Assembly (NCBI GenBank): GCA_027257055.1
Contig: JAPVLO010000400.1
Span: 558,001 to 622,000 of the forward strand
DNA length: 64,000 nucleotides
DNA from: Cephalopachus bancanus
Taxonomy: Eukaryota; Chordata; Mammalia; Primates; Tarsiidae
Reading direction: 5' to 3'
Part shown: positions 34,196-46,819 of the stretch, one piece after another
Numbering within the stretch: position 1 is the first letter of the stretch
Layout of the letters: each line of letters opens with the position of its first letter
Notes under the pieces: model-generated
Database searches by the model: none
The model's input: the letters and a program-made list of their open reading frames with translations, nothing else
Told to the model about the DNA's origin: nothing
Program-made: the position numbers and the translations under genes

Positions 34196-35335
34196 TTGCC
34201 TCTCTCAGACATGCTAGAGCAATCCTTCAACCATATTCCCATGTAAGCCAACAAAAGATATGAGTATGTAAGCTGTATCTTTTCTTTCTTTCTGATTCTG
34301 TACCTGATTTCTGGTACAGGAAAGTTCATCCCAGGCCCTTTCTGGCACTGTGAATACAGACCCTCACTCTAACTAAAAGGTCCATGGAGACATTGAAGCA
34401 GAGGGCCAGAGGAAGTTTGCCTCTTTATATCTCTAGAGTTGACTGTAACTGACCAGAAGTGACAACACAAAACCCAACTTTAGCAGTAGAACTTGTGCCA
34501 ATGCATCATTCTTGTAGATATCAATTCTAGACTCACATCAGTCACACCAGTACAGCAGCATGTTGTTTCTCTAAGGCTCTGCCTCTGACTCCAAGCCTAG
34601 GAATGGAGAAGCCAACCAGCCCCGGGCAAATGTACTGGGCTAAAATTCCGGTCCTACATGGGACCCTGTCACAGCATTTTTCTATTTCCAGAGGATGATT
34701 TGCTCCAGTTCTGGGACACATCAATACCTCCATATATAAGCCACCAAACACCAGCTGCTGGTACCAGAGCTTGAAAAATGCCTCCTGGATTTTAAGTATC
34801 CAGAGTGGTTTGCAGCAGCACTATATCAGCCCGACAACAGCGCATGCAAGAGTCAAGATATATGTGAGCGTCTGGTGCAGACTATTCCTCACTCAGGCAC
34901 TGGTGCTAAGCAGAACTTCATCCATCCATTTAGCCGACTAGTCATTATGGAGCATCCCTGGTGCATGAAGGATAGGGCTGGATCACTTGTCTCTCAGCCC
35001 CTTTGGAAAGTCGAGGTGGGGTTGAGCGTCTTTAGGATTCTGGTATCTCTTGGGGGAGGATGGAGAGCTCAGGCTACCAGCCCTGTTGTGTAAGTTCAGC
35101 TCCCCTTGTTGGACTGTGACTTTAGCTTGCTGCCCCAGGACTCACGGCTGCTTTAGGAACTTGAACTTGGGAAGCTGTGTGTCAGGACTAGTTCAAATAG
35201 GAAGCCCATGGCAACGTGACACCCCTTGGCCCAGGCTGCCGCAAGACATTCTAAGTATTTTGGGGGGGGGTTGGTTTGGTTTGGTTTTTGCTTTGTTTCT
35301 TTTGTTTTGTCTCTCCCTCAACTATATTATTTTTT
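34196..35335. other. No gene or repeat recognised
   Basis: 1.1 kb of unique-looking sequence. No supported exon. Confidence 0.4.
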
Positions 35336-35520
35336 AAATAACACTTTTTTTAAATTATAAAAGTAGCACATGCTCTGTACATGCATTTGTATGGTGGAAA
35401 CTCACTAAGAAAAAAGTTGCCTATAATCTCATCCAGAAATAATCACCATTATCTGGTGTTTGTGCTTTCCATAATTTTTAAATGCGATACATTTTATTGT
35501 ATTTTTTATGAGAGCATTAA

Positions 35521-35846
<326 letters not shown>

Positions 35847-36857
35847 CCTGCTTTTTTTTAAGAAAGCAATTTAGTGTAAATATTTGACAATGTCAGTACA
35901 GAGGTAAAGCCTTCTTGAGCAAGCCATCTAGGGACTTTCTAGCCCAGCATTCTCTGATTTGAGTCTTGGCCAGGCTAGGGGAAGATGTCCCACATTACTG
36001 ATACTCTTGACTAAAGCTTTCCTTACAGTACAAAGCAAATGATTCTGCCCTGGCACTTTCTCTGTGAGGCACAGCTTCTCAGTCTCTAGTGGGTACACAT
36101 GATTTAGCTGGGGCATCTGTTACAATGTCCAGAGATTCTGATTTTGTGGATCTGTGGACACAAAAACATGTCTAGGGCTTGTAATAATTTCCAAACCATA
36201 GTCTATAAATTTCTGATGTAGCTTTAAGTGTGGAACAAGAATTATGAGGTCCATTTAAAGGTCTCAGTTCTATGGAGCCCCTAACATCCCCATTTCCCCC
36301 ACCATAGCTCCCAGCATCTCAGTCAATTACTTTAAGGCAGCAGCCACTAAAAGGTCAGAGGGTATACAGGGCAGCCTCAGGATTTATGTCCACTTCAGGA
36401 CTCATTGACCCACATCAACTTCTCTTAGGAGTCAGGACCAGGCAGGGACCATCAATATTGTAACAACAGGGTTGGATGCCCACTCATTTACCATGTGAGA
36501 ATCACTGCTGAAGGCAAAGACAGAGGCCTCAGCGCCTCCTTGCTCAACTAAACTCTGTTCGATGAAAATGGGTTCAAATCTTGAGCATACTCATAACTTA
36601 AAATGTGTAATAAATGTAACATTCTTTTTTCTAGAACTGAATTTAATGTATACTTTGGGTTCCCATTTCATTAAGAATGGAAACGTAATCTCAGCCAAGT
36701 TGGAGATTCCCTACTTTGCCCAGAGTTGAACCTAAGTTTTGAGGGGCCTATGAAGTGATATTCTGGTAGATGTTTAGCAACTGGCTCTCTGGAAGAACAG
36801 TGTATGTGTATATATGGATGTAAGCTTGTTCTAAATTTTACTGACATAAAGAATGTG
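35847..36857. other. No gene recognised; faint MER5-like wording near 36110-36210
   Basis: GGGGCATCTGTTACAATGTCCAGAG and GTAATAATTTCCAAACCATAG may be a decayed hAT fragment. The rest is unassigned. Confidence 0.35.
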
Positions 36858-36985
36858 ACTGGGTGCAGTAGTTCATGCCTATAATCCCAGCACTTGGGAG
36901 GCTAAGGCAGGAGGATCTTTTGAGAACCAGAGTTCAAGACCAGCCTTGAAAACGTAGCAAGACCCCCATCTCTACAAAAAAAAGT
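36858..36985 (+). mobile_element. Alu left-arm monomer (FLAM-like)
   Basis: GACTGGGTGCAGTAGTTCATG to CCCATCTCTACAAAAAAAAG. Only one arm, with an A-tail, so it is an ancient free left monomer. Confidence 0.9.
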
Positions 36986-38129
36986 GATACAATTTATAAA
37001 TAATAATAAGATATGCAATATTATCTATTTTAAACTTCACAAAACTTGTTGAACTTTTGTAACTGTAGCCTACAATTGGCAGTTCATCATCATTTGACTA
37101 CATCAGAGTATAATGACTATCCAGTTCAGCAAAGAAGTCACCACATCATTAATGAATGTGTGTGATTTCAGTATGAATGTTGGTTGATATTTTATTTAAT
37201 GTTAACAAGATAAAAGTGAAATAACAAATATGGACGTCAAATTATCACTTACTGCTCAATGACATGAATGATTTCTTTGGGGAATCAGATAATAGTTTTA
37301 GAAAACTGAAAAAAATTTCCTCAATTTTTTGTGTTGTTTAACACAAAGTAACGCTATATATACAGCACACTTTTAAGTTTAATTTGCCTTTTAACGTTTT
37401 CTCCATCACCTTCTTCAGTCTACTCTAGAAAATCAACAAAACAGAAAATCCAGCCCTGATATGTAGCATTCGCCAATTTCCATTGTGTAAATGCTTCCAC
37501 CATGGATAATTTCAAGCTACCAACATGACATCATTGTATATGAAGCTGGGAAGAGATACTTACCATTTTTAGTATTTCCATCATACAGATACAGATACAA
37601 ATATAGATGTTTAAGTATGTAGATAACCACAAGAACATACATAATAGTAGGATACAGTTAAATAATTAGGAAGTAACGAGTTTTGAGTATTTATTACCTA
37701 TATTTTTAATAAAATTTATTTAATGGCAAGTTTATGTCATTTAATTTTAATAATGACTGTGTTTGACAATCAACTCACAATGAGCTGATACACTACTGGG
37801 CATTTGTACTGTCAGTGGTTGGATTTGGTGGGCAATGGTTGGATTTGGTGGGTATTCTTTCTAGCTATTGTTGTCTTTCCATACTGACTTGCTCCCAACT
37901 GGTCTCTATGGGTCTCAGTGGGTTGCTGCTGTGTCCTGACTTCTTCATAAACACAGAGCCTTTTCTAGGTCCTTCTCTCTTGGTTCACTTCTGTGCCCCC
38001 TCTGGATGAAGGAGAATGCAGATCATAATACTCAGTAGCAGGGTTGGAAGAGTCTTTTCTCTAATAATGTGCAATGCTAAACTTTCTGCTCTACGAAATC
38101 TAATGAATAGACCCATTTGGGTTTTTTGG
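36986..38129. other. AT-rich unassigned sequence
   Basis: 1.1 kb of AT-rich DNA with no recognised family. A 21-base unit (TGGTTGGATTTGGTGGG core) is repeated twice at 37817 and 37838. Confidence 0.45.
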
Positions 38130-39470
38130 TGCTGTCCCCTTAATCTACTTTGTTTCCTCATGCACCGGAATCACTCTGTTGTAATGCTGTAACTTTATTT
38201 GATGTTTCACAAATTGGTTGGATAATCTCCTTCACAACGAGTCATTTTTCGGTAATATTCTGACTATACTTGTATATTTATTTTTTCACACAAACTTTTA
38301 AAATCACTTGTTTAAGTGTGTGCAAATAAATTATATATTTATTATGATCTTGCTAAATTTAGAGAATATGTGGCTGGGCTCAGTGGCTCAGCCTGTAATC
38401 CCAGCACTTTGGGAGGCCGAGGGCGAGTGGATTGCCTGAGCCCACAGGTTCAGACCCACCCGGGCAACTTGGGGAGACCTCGTCTCTACAGTAAATAAAA
38501 AAAATTAGCCGGACGTGCTAGCGCACGCCTGTAGTTCTGGCCACTTGGAAGGCTGAGGCGGAAGGATCGCTGGAGCCAGCAGGTTGAGGCTGTGATGGCC
38601 AGAAGCATGCACTGCACTCCAGTCTGAGCGACAGAGTGAGACTCCAACTAAAAAAATAAATAAATAAATACAAATAAATACAAATAAACTTAGAGAATGT
38701 CAACATATTTAAAATACCATCCTATTGAATAGGTTATACTTGTGTTAACTCAATTATTTCTTGGTGTTCTTCAGTGACATTTTAAGCTTTTTTTTTTTTA
38801 CAGCTTGTGAATGTTTCCTATAAAATTTATTCCTAAGTGTTAGTTTTAATGTGTACAACTATTTCTTACTTGAATGTATGAAAATAATAATTTGCATTTA
38901 CTAAATTGTGCTTTCCTGGATTCTTCAAATTTTATAATAATTTTCCAGTTGATTCTTTCACTTCCAAATTTATATACTTTTATTTCATTTTCTTTCCAAA
39001 TTTCCTGTGAAATATTAATAATAGTATAGTGAACATTCTTGATTTGTTCCAGACTTCAGTGATGCTTCCAGAGTTTGCCCACTGAAAATGATGCCAGTAT
39101 ATTTATTAAGAAAGTTTCTGACTAGTGCTATTTTTATAACAGTTTTATTGAAATATAATTCACATGCCTTTTAAAGTATGTAATTCAGTTGATTTTAGGA
39201 TATTCATAGAGTTGTGCAACCATCAGTACTCTCTCATTTTAAAATATTTTCATTACCCCAAAAGAAACCCTGCATCTATTAGCAGCCACTTCTATCTCAT
39301 CTGTTCCCAGCCCCCTGGCAACCAAGTTACCTTCTGTATCTATGGATTTGTCTATTTTGGACATTCCATATAAACAGAATCATATAATATAGGGTCTTTG
39401 AATCTGGCTTCTTTCACTTAGCATAATGTTTTCAAGGTTTATCCATGTTGTAGTACATAGTAATAACAAT
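38130..39470 (-). mobile_element. Old decayed L1, antisense, interrupted by an Alu
   Basis: TTGTTTCCTCATGCACCGG and TTTAAAATCACTTGTTTAAG (left of the Alu), ATTTATTCCTAAGTGTTAG, TGAACATTCTTGATTTGTTCC, and further right AACAGTTTTATTGAAATATAA and TGGACATTCCATATAAACAG are characteristic antisense L1M phrases. More than one L1 fragment may be joined here. Confidence 0.7.
38370..38689 (+). mobile_element. Alu, intermediate type, full length
   Basis: GTGGCTGGGCTCAGTGGCTC to CTCCAACTAAAAAAATAAAT with a long AAAT-type tail. TTAGAGAAT at 38359-38367 and 38690-38698. Confidence 0.94.
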
Positions 39471-39522
39471 ATATCAATATTAATATAGTAACAAAATGAC
39501 AGTAATAAAGAACTTGCCTAAG

Positions 39523-39813
39523 CCAGGCTCGGTGGCTCAGCCTGTAATCCCGCGCCTTTGGGAGGCTGAGGTGAGTGGATTGCCTGAGCCCGCGGGTTCG
39601 AGACCTGCCTGGGCAGGCAAGACCTCATCTCTACAATAAATCAAAAAATTAGCCAGGCGTGGTAGCTTGCGCCTGTAATTCCGGCTACTCAGAAGGCTGA
39701 GGCGGAAGGATCGCCGGAGCCCAGCAGGTTGAGGCTGCGGTGGCCGGGAGCGGCCACTGCACTCCAGTTGGGGCGACCGAGTGAGACTCCAACTCAAAAA
39801 AAAAAAAAAAAAG
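39523..39813 (+). mobile_element. Alu, young subfamily, full length
   Basis: CCAGGCTCGGTGGCTCAGCC to a 17-base A-run. A perfect 15-base duplication AAGAACTTGCCTAAG at 39508-39522 and 39814-39828. Confidence 0.97.
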
Positions 39814-39828
39814 AAGAACTTGCCTAAG

Positions 39829-39975
39829 TCATACATAGAGAGATTCTATTTTTAAAGTATAATATGTAAAATCATTCTTTCTGTAAACTTTCCAACCACA
39901 GTTTACCTTTTTGGCATCAGTTTGTTTTCAGTGTGTAACTGTATCTCTACAAAGAAGTTGTAGGTAATAGGATAA
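39829..39975 (+). repeat. Copy A of a second 150-base local duplication
   Basis: CATACATAGAGAGATTCTA, AATATGTAAAATCATTCTTT, TGTAACTGTATCTCTACAAA and GTTGTAGGTAATAGG all recur at 40890-41042 in the same order and orientation. Confidence 0.9.
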
Positions 39976-40059
39976 AAATATGCATATTGCAACCGCTACT
40001 AACCTTATATCCTTATTCACATCTCACCCCACCTACCTACCAATTTTTTGAGAAATTTG

Positions 40060-40878
40060 TTTATGTCCATCTCTTTTCCACCCCACTTAAAATCCTTGAG
40101 TGGCCTACCAAAGCCTTGATGACAAGTCTCAAGTCCCTTAGCAGGGCAGACGTAGCTCAGTGACCTCTTCTGTGAGTGTCCTCATCATTCTTATCCACCT
40201 TAACCTTGACTACTTTGACCTCCCAGGATGGCTGAACTATTTGTACCTTTCATTGCTGTTGAATTCTACATGTCCTTGCTTTTTTGTCTGCCTGAATGCC
40301 CTTTCCTCTTCCATACGAACTGCCCTTTGCCAAGATAATCCCCGTTTATCCTTCAAGTCCCAACTCAGCTATCACCTCCTCCAGGAGACTTTCTCCAGCC
40401 CAGTTTCTCTTGTTGTCTCTCCTCTGTGCTCCCATAGTACTCTGGTTTTTTTTTCTATCACAGCATTTATCACACGTCTTGTGGTTGCCTATTTTATTTT
40501 ATTTTTTTAGTTGGAATCTCACTCTGTCACCCAGATTGGAGTGCAAGGCATGCTCCCAGTCACTGCAGCCTCGACCTGCTGGGCTCTGGCAATCCTTCCA
40601 CCTCAGTCTTCCAATTAGCCGGAACTACAGGTACCTGCTACCATGCCCGGCTAATTTCTGATTTATAGTAGAGACAAGGTCTCGCCAAGTCGCCCGGGTG
40701 GGTCTCAAACTCTTAGGCTCAGGCAATCCACTCTCCTCGGCCTCCCAAAGTGCTAGGATTACAAGCTGAGCCACCAGGCTCCTACCTGGTTGCCTATTTT
40801 CTAGCCACCTCCCTTTAGCCTGTACACTCTTTAGGAGACACTAGATCTTACTTACCATTTTGTCACCAGGATCTTTCA
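40060..40878 (+). mobile_element. L2 3' region split by an Alu
   Basis: CACCTCCTCCAGGAGACTTTC, CTCCTCTGTGCTCCCATAG, TATCACAGCATTTATCACACG before the Alu; CTGTACACTCTTTAGGAGAC, CTTACTTACCATTTTGTCACC after it. Confidence 0.88.
40496..40786 (-). mobile_element. Alu, intermediate type, inside L2
   Basis: TAGTTGGAATCTCACTCTGTC to GAGCCACCAGGCTCCTACC. TGGTTGCCTATTTT flanks it at 40482-40495 and 40787-40800. Confidence 0.95.
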
Positions 40879-40879
40879 G

Positions 40880-41042
40880 GAACTTTTCTAAATCGTACAT
40901 AGAGAGATTATATTTTTTAAAGCATAATATGTAAAATCATTCTTTTTGTAAATGTTCCAATCACAGTTTACTTTTTGGGCATCAATCTGTTTTCAATGTA
41001 TAACTGTATGTATCTCTACAAAGGAGTTGTAAGTAATAGGCA
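40880..41042 (+). repeat. Copy B of the second 150-base local duplication
   Basis: See 39829-39975. Copy B has a four-base GTAT insertion (GTATGTATCTC) and scattered substitutions. An unknown interspersed repeat is an alternative to a local duplication. Confidence 0.88.
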
Positions 41043-42239
41043 TATGAAAGGGGTTTGACAAAGTTTGATGGATGGATGAATGAATGAACACAACGAAATC
41101 TGTATACTCCAGCCTTAGGCATATCAATAAGTACTACTTGATCACTTGTATACGCACCAGTGACCTAAGCATGACAAAGTTGTACAAAATGCAGCCTTCA
41201 CTTTCAGACTACTTAGAAGATTAAAGCACTCTTGCCCTCACCCCACCAAGCAGGCTTTATGGTCCATGGCTGCTTTCACTCAGACTCCTTGTTCTGCCTT
41301 CTTCAGCTTGCCTAATGCATATTAATTTAGAATGCCAGCATGCTGAATGCAGATATGGAGCTAGCTGGGGACTTTCATAAGCCTCACCAAGCCTTCTGAT
41401 CTCTGTTGTAGAATATTGCATTATCCTAGAGTTTGTCCACTGCCTATCCTATGACATGAGCTGGGGCTCTTAGTGATATCAAGTATAGTTCCTAGTCTAT
41501 AGAGGTATGAATGCCTCTGTTGAGAATTATCCTAAAAATCCCAAAGCCTTTCCCACTCTCCTTTCTGCCCAGGGATCACACCCTAAAAACTAAAAGAAGA
41601 ACTAACTCAACAGTTCCTTCCGTGCCTCACCCCAACTTGCCCCACTAACCTCACCTCCCTCATCATTAGATCAGGGTCCAGAGGCTAGAAAAAATGGGAC
41701 TCCTGTCACCCTACCACTTTACTAAACTTTCTTACTCTGTAATAATGTTCTAGTTGATTCCCCTGTGAACATCACAATTTTTGTGAAGGGCATTTTCCCC
41801 TCCTGTTACCTGTGTTCTCCAATGGCTCAGCATGGACAGGCAGCATTCCCATCAAAACTTAGCCTTGCTGCCCCATGGTGTCTTCATTTGCTGACCTAGA
41901 TCAATGGCTGGAGCATACAGAATGTCAACTAGCAAAGGTTATTACCTGGGAAGCCAATGCACTTGACCTTACCTATATTCAAGATTATATGAGACACTAG
42001 GTATGGAAACACTTTTTTAAAAATGCTAAAATCATGGTTCAAGGTAATAGTCTTTGACCAGAGAGATGGTATAAGAACAAATCATGTAACAATATTATTA
42101 TATATATGCGTGTGTGAAAGGCCCTATACACACAAATTTTCCTTGTAATTCTTAGTGATGAATATTAGAAGGCATACCATAGTCAGTACACCCTGTGTGT
42201 CGTGGTCACATATCCAGAATATGGAGCCAGTCAAGTGTT
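41043..42239. other. No gene or repeat recognised
   Basis: 1.2 kb of unique-looking, AT-leaning sequence. Small TATA/TGTG run at 42100. Confidence 0.4.
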
Positions 42240-42680
42240 GTGAACTCCCCTTCCATCCTTCTTCCTCCCATCTTGCTTTCAAAGCTCTCTATAATCTAAT
42301 TGCCCCTTCTCTATCCAGTCTTATTTCTCCTTATCCCACAGAGGCCTCCCCAGTCCATGAAAAGACCAGCTCCTCCCTGAGCTAAAGATGTTCCCCATCT
42401 TCCAGGAGCACTCTCTCATTTTTCCACAACCCAGATTTCATCTGTTGTTTCTGACCTACTTCAAGTGTCACCTGCCAACCCCATCCAAGCCTTTTCCTAT
42501 AACTCCATCCATTTGACACTGAGGGGAATGCAGCTTACATCACTCCACACACTCTTATATTGCAGAAACATGGCTTCACAGGTGTCAAGCGGGGTGAGCT
42601 CCAAGAGGCCAAGATAGCAATGTCTATGGCCATGTCCTCTTCAGCACTTCACACAGGGTCCAGCATATTCCAGTTTCTTT
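42240..42680. mobile_element. Possible L2 remains
   Basis: CAAAGCTCTCTATAATCTAATTGCC, TCTGACCTACTTCAAGTGTCACC, CCAAGCCTTTTCCTATAACTC and CACTTCACACAGGGTCCAGC have the L2 order, but are heavily decayed. Confidence 0.5.
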
Positions 42681-44055
42681 AGAGGCATATGCTGATGGAT
42701 AAGGATCCCATGGGAAATGGCCCTGAACCTAAAATCAAAAAAGGACACAGGCAGAATCTGCCTTTCTCATGGGATAGTGGTAGAAATGAGGCTTCATCCT
42801 TCTCTCCCTCTTAAACATGGCACCAGGAGAGGTCACCCACAAAGACGATGTTCTATCTCATTACCAATTCAGTTCCCATGGAAGCCCTTGCCAGAGCCCT
42901 TAATTTCTTGTGTTAAAACAACAAACGAGGTGACCCAAGCACAATCTCTAATAGGTAGCATGGGTCAACAATTATTCATTTGTACTAGTGCTTTTCGCAT
43001 GACGGGCTGAGATGAAAATTTGTCCTCTTCCTGGCAAGAGCTATAAATTAGTTTTATGCCACTGCTAAACCCAGAGGCAAAAAAGAAGGGGTTGGGATTG
43101 GGGGAGGGTCAGCGAAGAAGGCCTGACTGCGTCCAACAAGAACTGCAAGCTACTTCTTGGAACATGCAGACAAGGAAGGTGGGGGCAGCAGAGGTCAATG
43201 AGATTGAGCCAAAAGAAATTGATGCAGCGACTCTGAGACAAGACAGCAAATTCTTTGAGGATCTAAACTCAATCTTATTTTCCTTTTTGTTTCCAATATC
43301 TGGCAGGTTGCTGAATCAATGGACAAATAAATGATTGGATGCATGCAGCAATTGTGTCTGTCTTAGCCAGGTCTGAATAAAACCAATGATGCTGCATCTA
43401 TATGAGTTCTCCAAGGCCAATGGAACATTAAAATTGATGGTGTTCATGTACATTTTTTTCACATGTATTATTCCTCAAGGTATCAAGCAGAAGAAACAGC
43501 TTATGACACCCCACATACACCATTGAGGCACTTATATTGAAAAAAGCATTGTAAAAAAGTACATGCCAAATGTTAACAGTGGTACTACCAAGGAAGGTGG
43601 CATTCTGAGGGTTTTCTATTCTCTTCTTTATAATATGAAGAATTTTTTTAAAAAATCTTTGAGGAGAATGCATTATCTCCTAACCAGAAAAAATTAAAAT
43701 TAAATTTAAAAACAATCCACCATCAACCCATAGTTATCTGCTAGAAAAAGAGAACAGTGAAGTAGATCATCTTAGAAGATGGGAAAAATCACCCATGCTT
43801 GACTTTGGAACATGTTACATACATTTTTTCCCCCAGAAGATTTATCTTCCTAATTATTCTCTGCTCTTTACTTAATATCAGGATTAGTTCTAAGTCCCTG
43901 AGCTCCCCTTGCCAACTAAATGAGTTGAGCTGGCTGGCAGAGAAAAATCAACTTGGAATGAAATGAAATATGAGCTGCAGACCATCCACCACGGGGTTGC
44001 TCCCTGAGGCTTGGCACCCACACTCTGCAGCCAGACTCCCAGGAGTCAAAACCCA
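42681..44055. other. No gene or repeat recognised
   Basis: 1.4 kb of unique-looking sequence, including an open frame at 43056-43334 rich in charged residues (KKKGLGLGEGQRRRPD...) with no recognised domain, acceptor or donor framing it convincingly. Confidence 0.4.
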
Positions 44056-44225
44056 GCTCCACTACAGCCAACCCCCAGGCCTTGGGAAGAACTCTCATCC
44101 ATTCTGTGCTCAAGTCTTCCTGGGTACAAACTACTTGTGATGATGGTGCCCACCTCCTGGAGGCCACATGAGGACTGAGTGAGATGATGCGTGTAGTATG
44201 CTTGGAATAGACACTCAGCAGGCGT
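44056..44225 (-). mobile_element. MIR fragment
   Basis: AACCCAGCTCCACTACAGCC, GGTGCCCACCTCCTGGAGGCC and GGAATAGACACTCAGCAGGC are MIR complement boxes. Confidence 0.65.
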
Positions 44226-44323
44226 CAGCCAGGACCATTATGTATTTCAGGCAGGTTCTTCCATGATTTACATCCATATATGCTTTCTTCCAAATGGATT
44301 TCATCATTTAAAACATATTTTAG

Positions 44324-44615
44324 AGCCGGGCTCGGTGGCTCAGCCTGTAATCCCGCGCTTTTGGGAGGCTGAGGTGAGTGAATTGCCTGAGCCCGCGAGT
44401 TCGAGACCCGCCTGGGCAGCGAGACCTCATCTCCACAATAAATCAAAAAATCAGCTGGGCGTGGTGGCGCATGCCTGTAATTCCGGCTACTCGGAAGGCT
44501 GAGGCGGAAGGATCGCCGGAGCCCAGCAGGCCGAGGCTGCGGTGGCGGGAGCGGCACTCCAATCTGGGCGACAGAGTGAGACTCCAACTCAAAAAAAATA
44601 AAAAAATAAAAAAAG
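44324..44615 (+). mobile_element. Alu, young subfamily, full length
   Basis: AGCCGGGCTCGGTGGCTCAG to CTCCAACTCAAAAAAAATA. ATATTTTAG at 44315-44323 and 44616-44624. About 10 bases (AGTGCAC region) of the right arm are deleted. Confidence 0.95.
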
Positions 44616-44639
44616 ATATTTTAGCACATTCCTCGTATC

Positions 44640-44735
44640 ATCAGGAGGGAAGGAGATGTCATCATTCTCAGTTTACAGACACAGAAACTAAGGTCTGGAA
44701 CAAAGGAGCTGCCCTTGGTTATATAAGGAGTGGAA
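44640..44735 (+). mobile_element. MIR fragment
   Basis: CATTCTCAGTTTACAGACAC, AGAAACTAAGGTCTGG, AAGGAGCTGCCCTTGG. Confidence 0.6.
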
Positions 44736-45672
44736 GAACTGGGCCCATGCTTCAGTTCGCTGTGCACCTTTTCACCATATTCCCCTGATCCCACCCAATC
44801 AGCCCCCATTGGGTCCACCTCTCTATGCCTCTGTTCTCAATCTAGAGGTCTATCCATAAAGACTTGTCAGCCAGGGAATTACTGCTAAGTGCTTGGCCAA
44901 GATCTGGTGCTGTGAAAATGCAGCGTTCTAGCAATGGGGAGAAATTGAAGAGGCTCTCGTTCACTTTGACTACTTGTCGTGAGTCTGGTACATTGGTGGA
45001 GCTGGGGGTCGAGGGTTTGTCTTTTCTGTGTTTTGTGGAGGAAGGCTTTAGTGCCATCCCCAACTTGTCTTCCAGCAAAAATGTACTGCAATATTAGAAT
45101 GATGGAAGAATTGTTTCACAGCCCAGGAACAGGACGGGGTGTGGGGAGAGGATGAAGTCCTTCCAAACTCCCCTTCCTTTAAACATAATTTCTATGCAAG
45201 TCAGTTTATTTAAAGGTAATTCTAGCTCTTTCCTCATCTGCCATCCAAGGCAAGGTTCTACCTTCTCCTCTCTCTCTTTCTCCTCCCCTCACACTTCCAT
45301 TAAGAGAGGAGAAAGAAAAGATAGGATAATTTGCACTTGGACCAGTTAAAAATAAACTTTGGCACTTTAAAGTTTTAAATAATTTTTTGGCACAACTGCA
45401 ATTCCTGAATCACGCAGCTCCAAACAGGAAGTGGAGCTGCCAGAGGTGGCTGAAGGGAAAGTTTTCATAGGGTGAAAGCAGTGGCAGAGCAAAGAAATAA
45501 ATGATGGGTTAAAGTGTGGCCAATTGCTTCATTTGGACTATCCCAGTGGGAAGTTCAAGGCAACATAACTAAATACCAGTTGGCTGCCTGTGATTGGCTG
45601 AGCTTGACTTCGTTTTGCTTATGTAGGAATCCAGGACATCAGAACCACCTCAGTTTAAATGGCCTCCTATTT
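44736..45672. other. No gene or repeat recognised
   Basis: 0.9 kb of unique-looking sequence with overlapping short frames on both strands at 44840-45100, none recognisable. Confidence 0.4.
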
Positions 45673-45920
45673 TATTGGCTGGGGGTGGAGGTTCACACCT
45701 GTAATCCCAGCAATTTGGGAGGCCAACGAGGGAGGATTGCTTGAGCTCAGGAGTTCGAGACCAGCCAAGGAAACATAGCGAGACCTCGTCTCTATCAAAA
45801 AATAAATCAATCAGTAAAAGTAAAAATTAGCTGAGCATGGTGGCTCAAGGCGAAAGGGGCCCAGGAGGTCAAACTGTGATTTTGCCACTGCACTCCAGCA
45901 TGGACAAACTCAAGGAAAAA
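45673..45920 (+). mobile_element. Old Alu (AluJ-like) with a right-arm deletion
   Basis: TGGCTGGGGGTGGAGGTTC, GAGCTCAGGAGTTCGAGACC, AGCTGAGCATGGTGGCTC then jumps to GGAGGTCAAACTGTG. About 45 bases of the right arm are absent. Confidence 0.9.
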
Positions 45921-45979
45921 AATCTTCCCATTTAGTTATTTTAACAGACCTCTGCAAGAAACTGGACAGGATACCATCC

Positions 45980-46135
45980 TGACCATTCTACAAATTCTTT
46001 CCTGATCCCTAGAAGCATTTCCTACCCCTGCTGGAAAAGTCAACTTTCTGAGGAGGAACCACATTCCCTCATCACCTCCACAGCACATAGTAAATGCTGA
46101 ATATATGTTTGTTGAGTGAATGATTGATTGATCAA
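45980..46135 (+). mobile_element. L2 3' fragment
   Basis: TTCTTTCCTGATCCCTAGAAG, CATCACCTCCACAGCACATAG, ATATATGTTTGTTGAGTGAATG. Confidence 0.75.
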
Positions 46136-46599
46136 ATTAATGAATTCAATATGTAACAGCACAATTATATGGAAATCAATGGGCCCAGCCGATAACCATG
46201 ATGTTTATTTGTTTATGCATGACTGCTTAAAACTAAGAGGAGGAAGCTGCTTCTAAATTCTGAACATGAAAACACAAACTAAACAGTAGGAAATTACAGA
46301 TAGCCATAAAAATTGGAGATTTTATTAATTAAAGCTAAGCTTTCTCCTAAAAAGTGAATTTAAATACTGTGAAAAGAAAGAAGATTGACTTTCCCTTTTC
46401 TGCTTAAGAATTCCCTTACAGCCCAGCTTCCCCTCCCATAGCAAAGTCCTGTGTTACCAAGCTATCTGCATGGGAACTCTGTTCAACTACAAATCAAAGA
46501 GTTATCCCCTTGGGTTATACTCCATCATGAAGGCAACAACAGGACCCTCAGGGACTTAGGGAGTGTTAAAGAACCAGAGAGTTAAGAATGTCCCAGATC

Positions 46600-46694
46600 G
46601 TGCCTGAATGAAACGTAATTGTACACCTAACCCTTAACTGTACCCCACAAAACCATAATAAAAAATACTGATTAATTATAAAAAAAAAAAAAAG
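46600..46694 (+). mobile_element. Very short L1 3' end in sense orientation, clean target duplication
   Basis: GTACACCTAACCCTTAACTG, CCCCACAAAACCATAATAAA and an A-run ending at 46693. GAATGTCCCAGATC is duplicated at 46586-46599 and 46695-46708. The insert is only about 95 bases. Its sequence is the sense version of the TACCCCACA...end of the antisense copies. Confidence 0.88.
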
Positions 46695-46819
46695 GAATGT
46701 CCCAGATCCTTAAAGACCTTCTGTTTGATTCCTAAAGAAATGTTGGGCTTTTGTGAGGAAAGAGGGATGCCCTGCAGGGTGTAAGTGGGCAAGAAAAAGG
46801 GGGTCTATTCGCCTGCACC

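Noticed and set aside
43056..43334. 92-codon charged frame considered as a cryptic exon
   Set aside because: No family resemblance and no convincing acceptor/donor pair; composition is ordinary.
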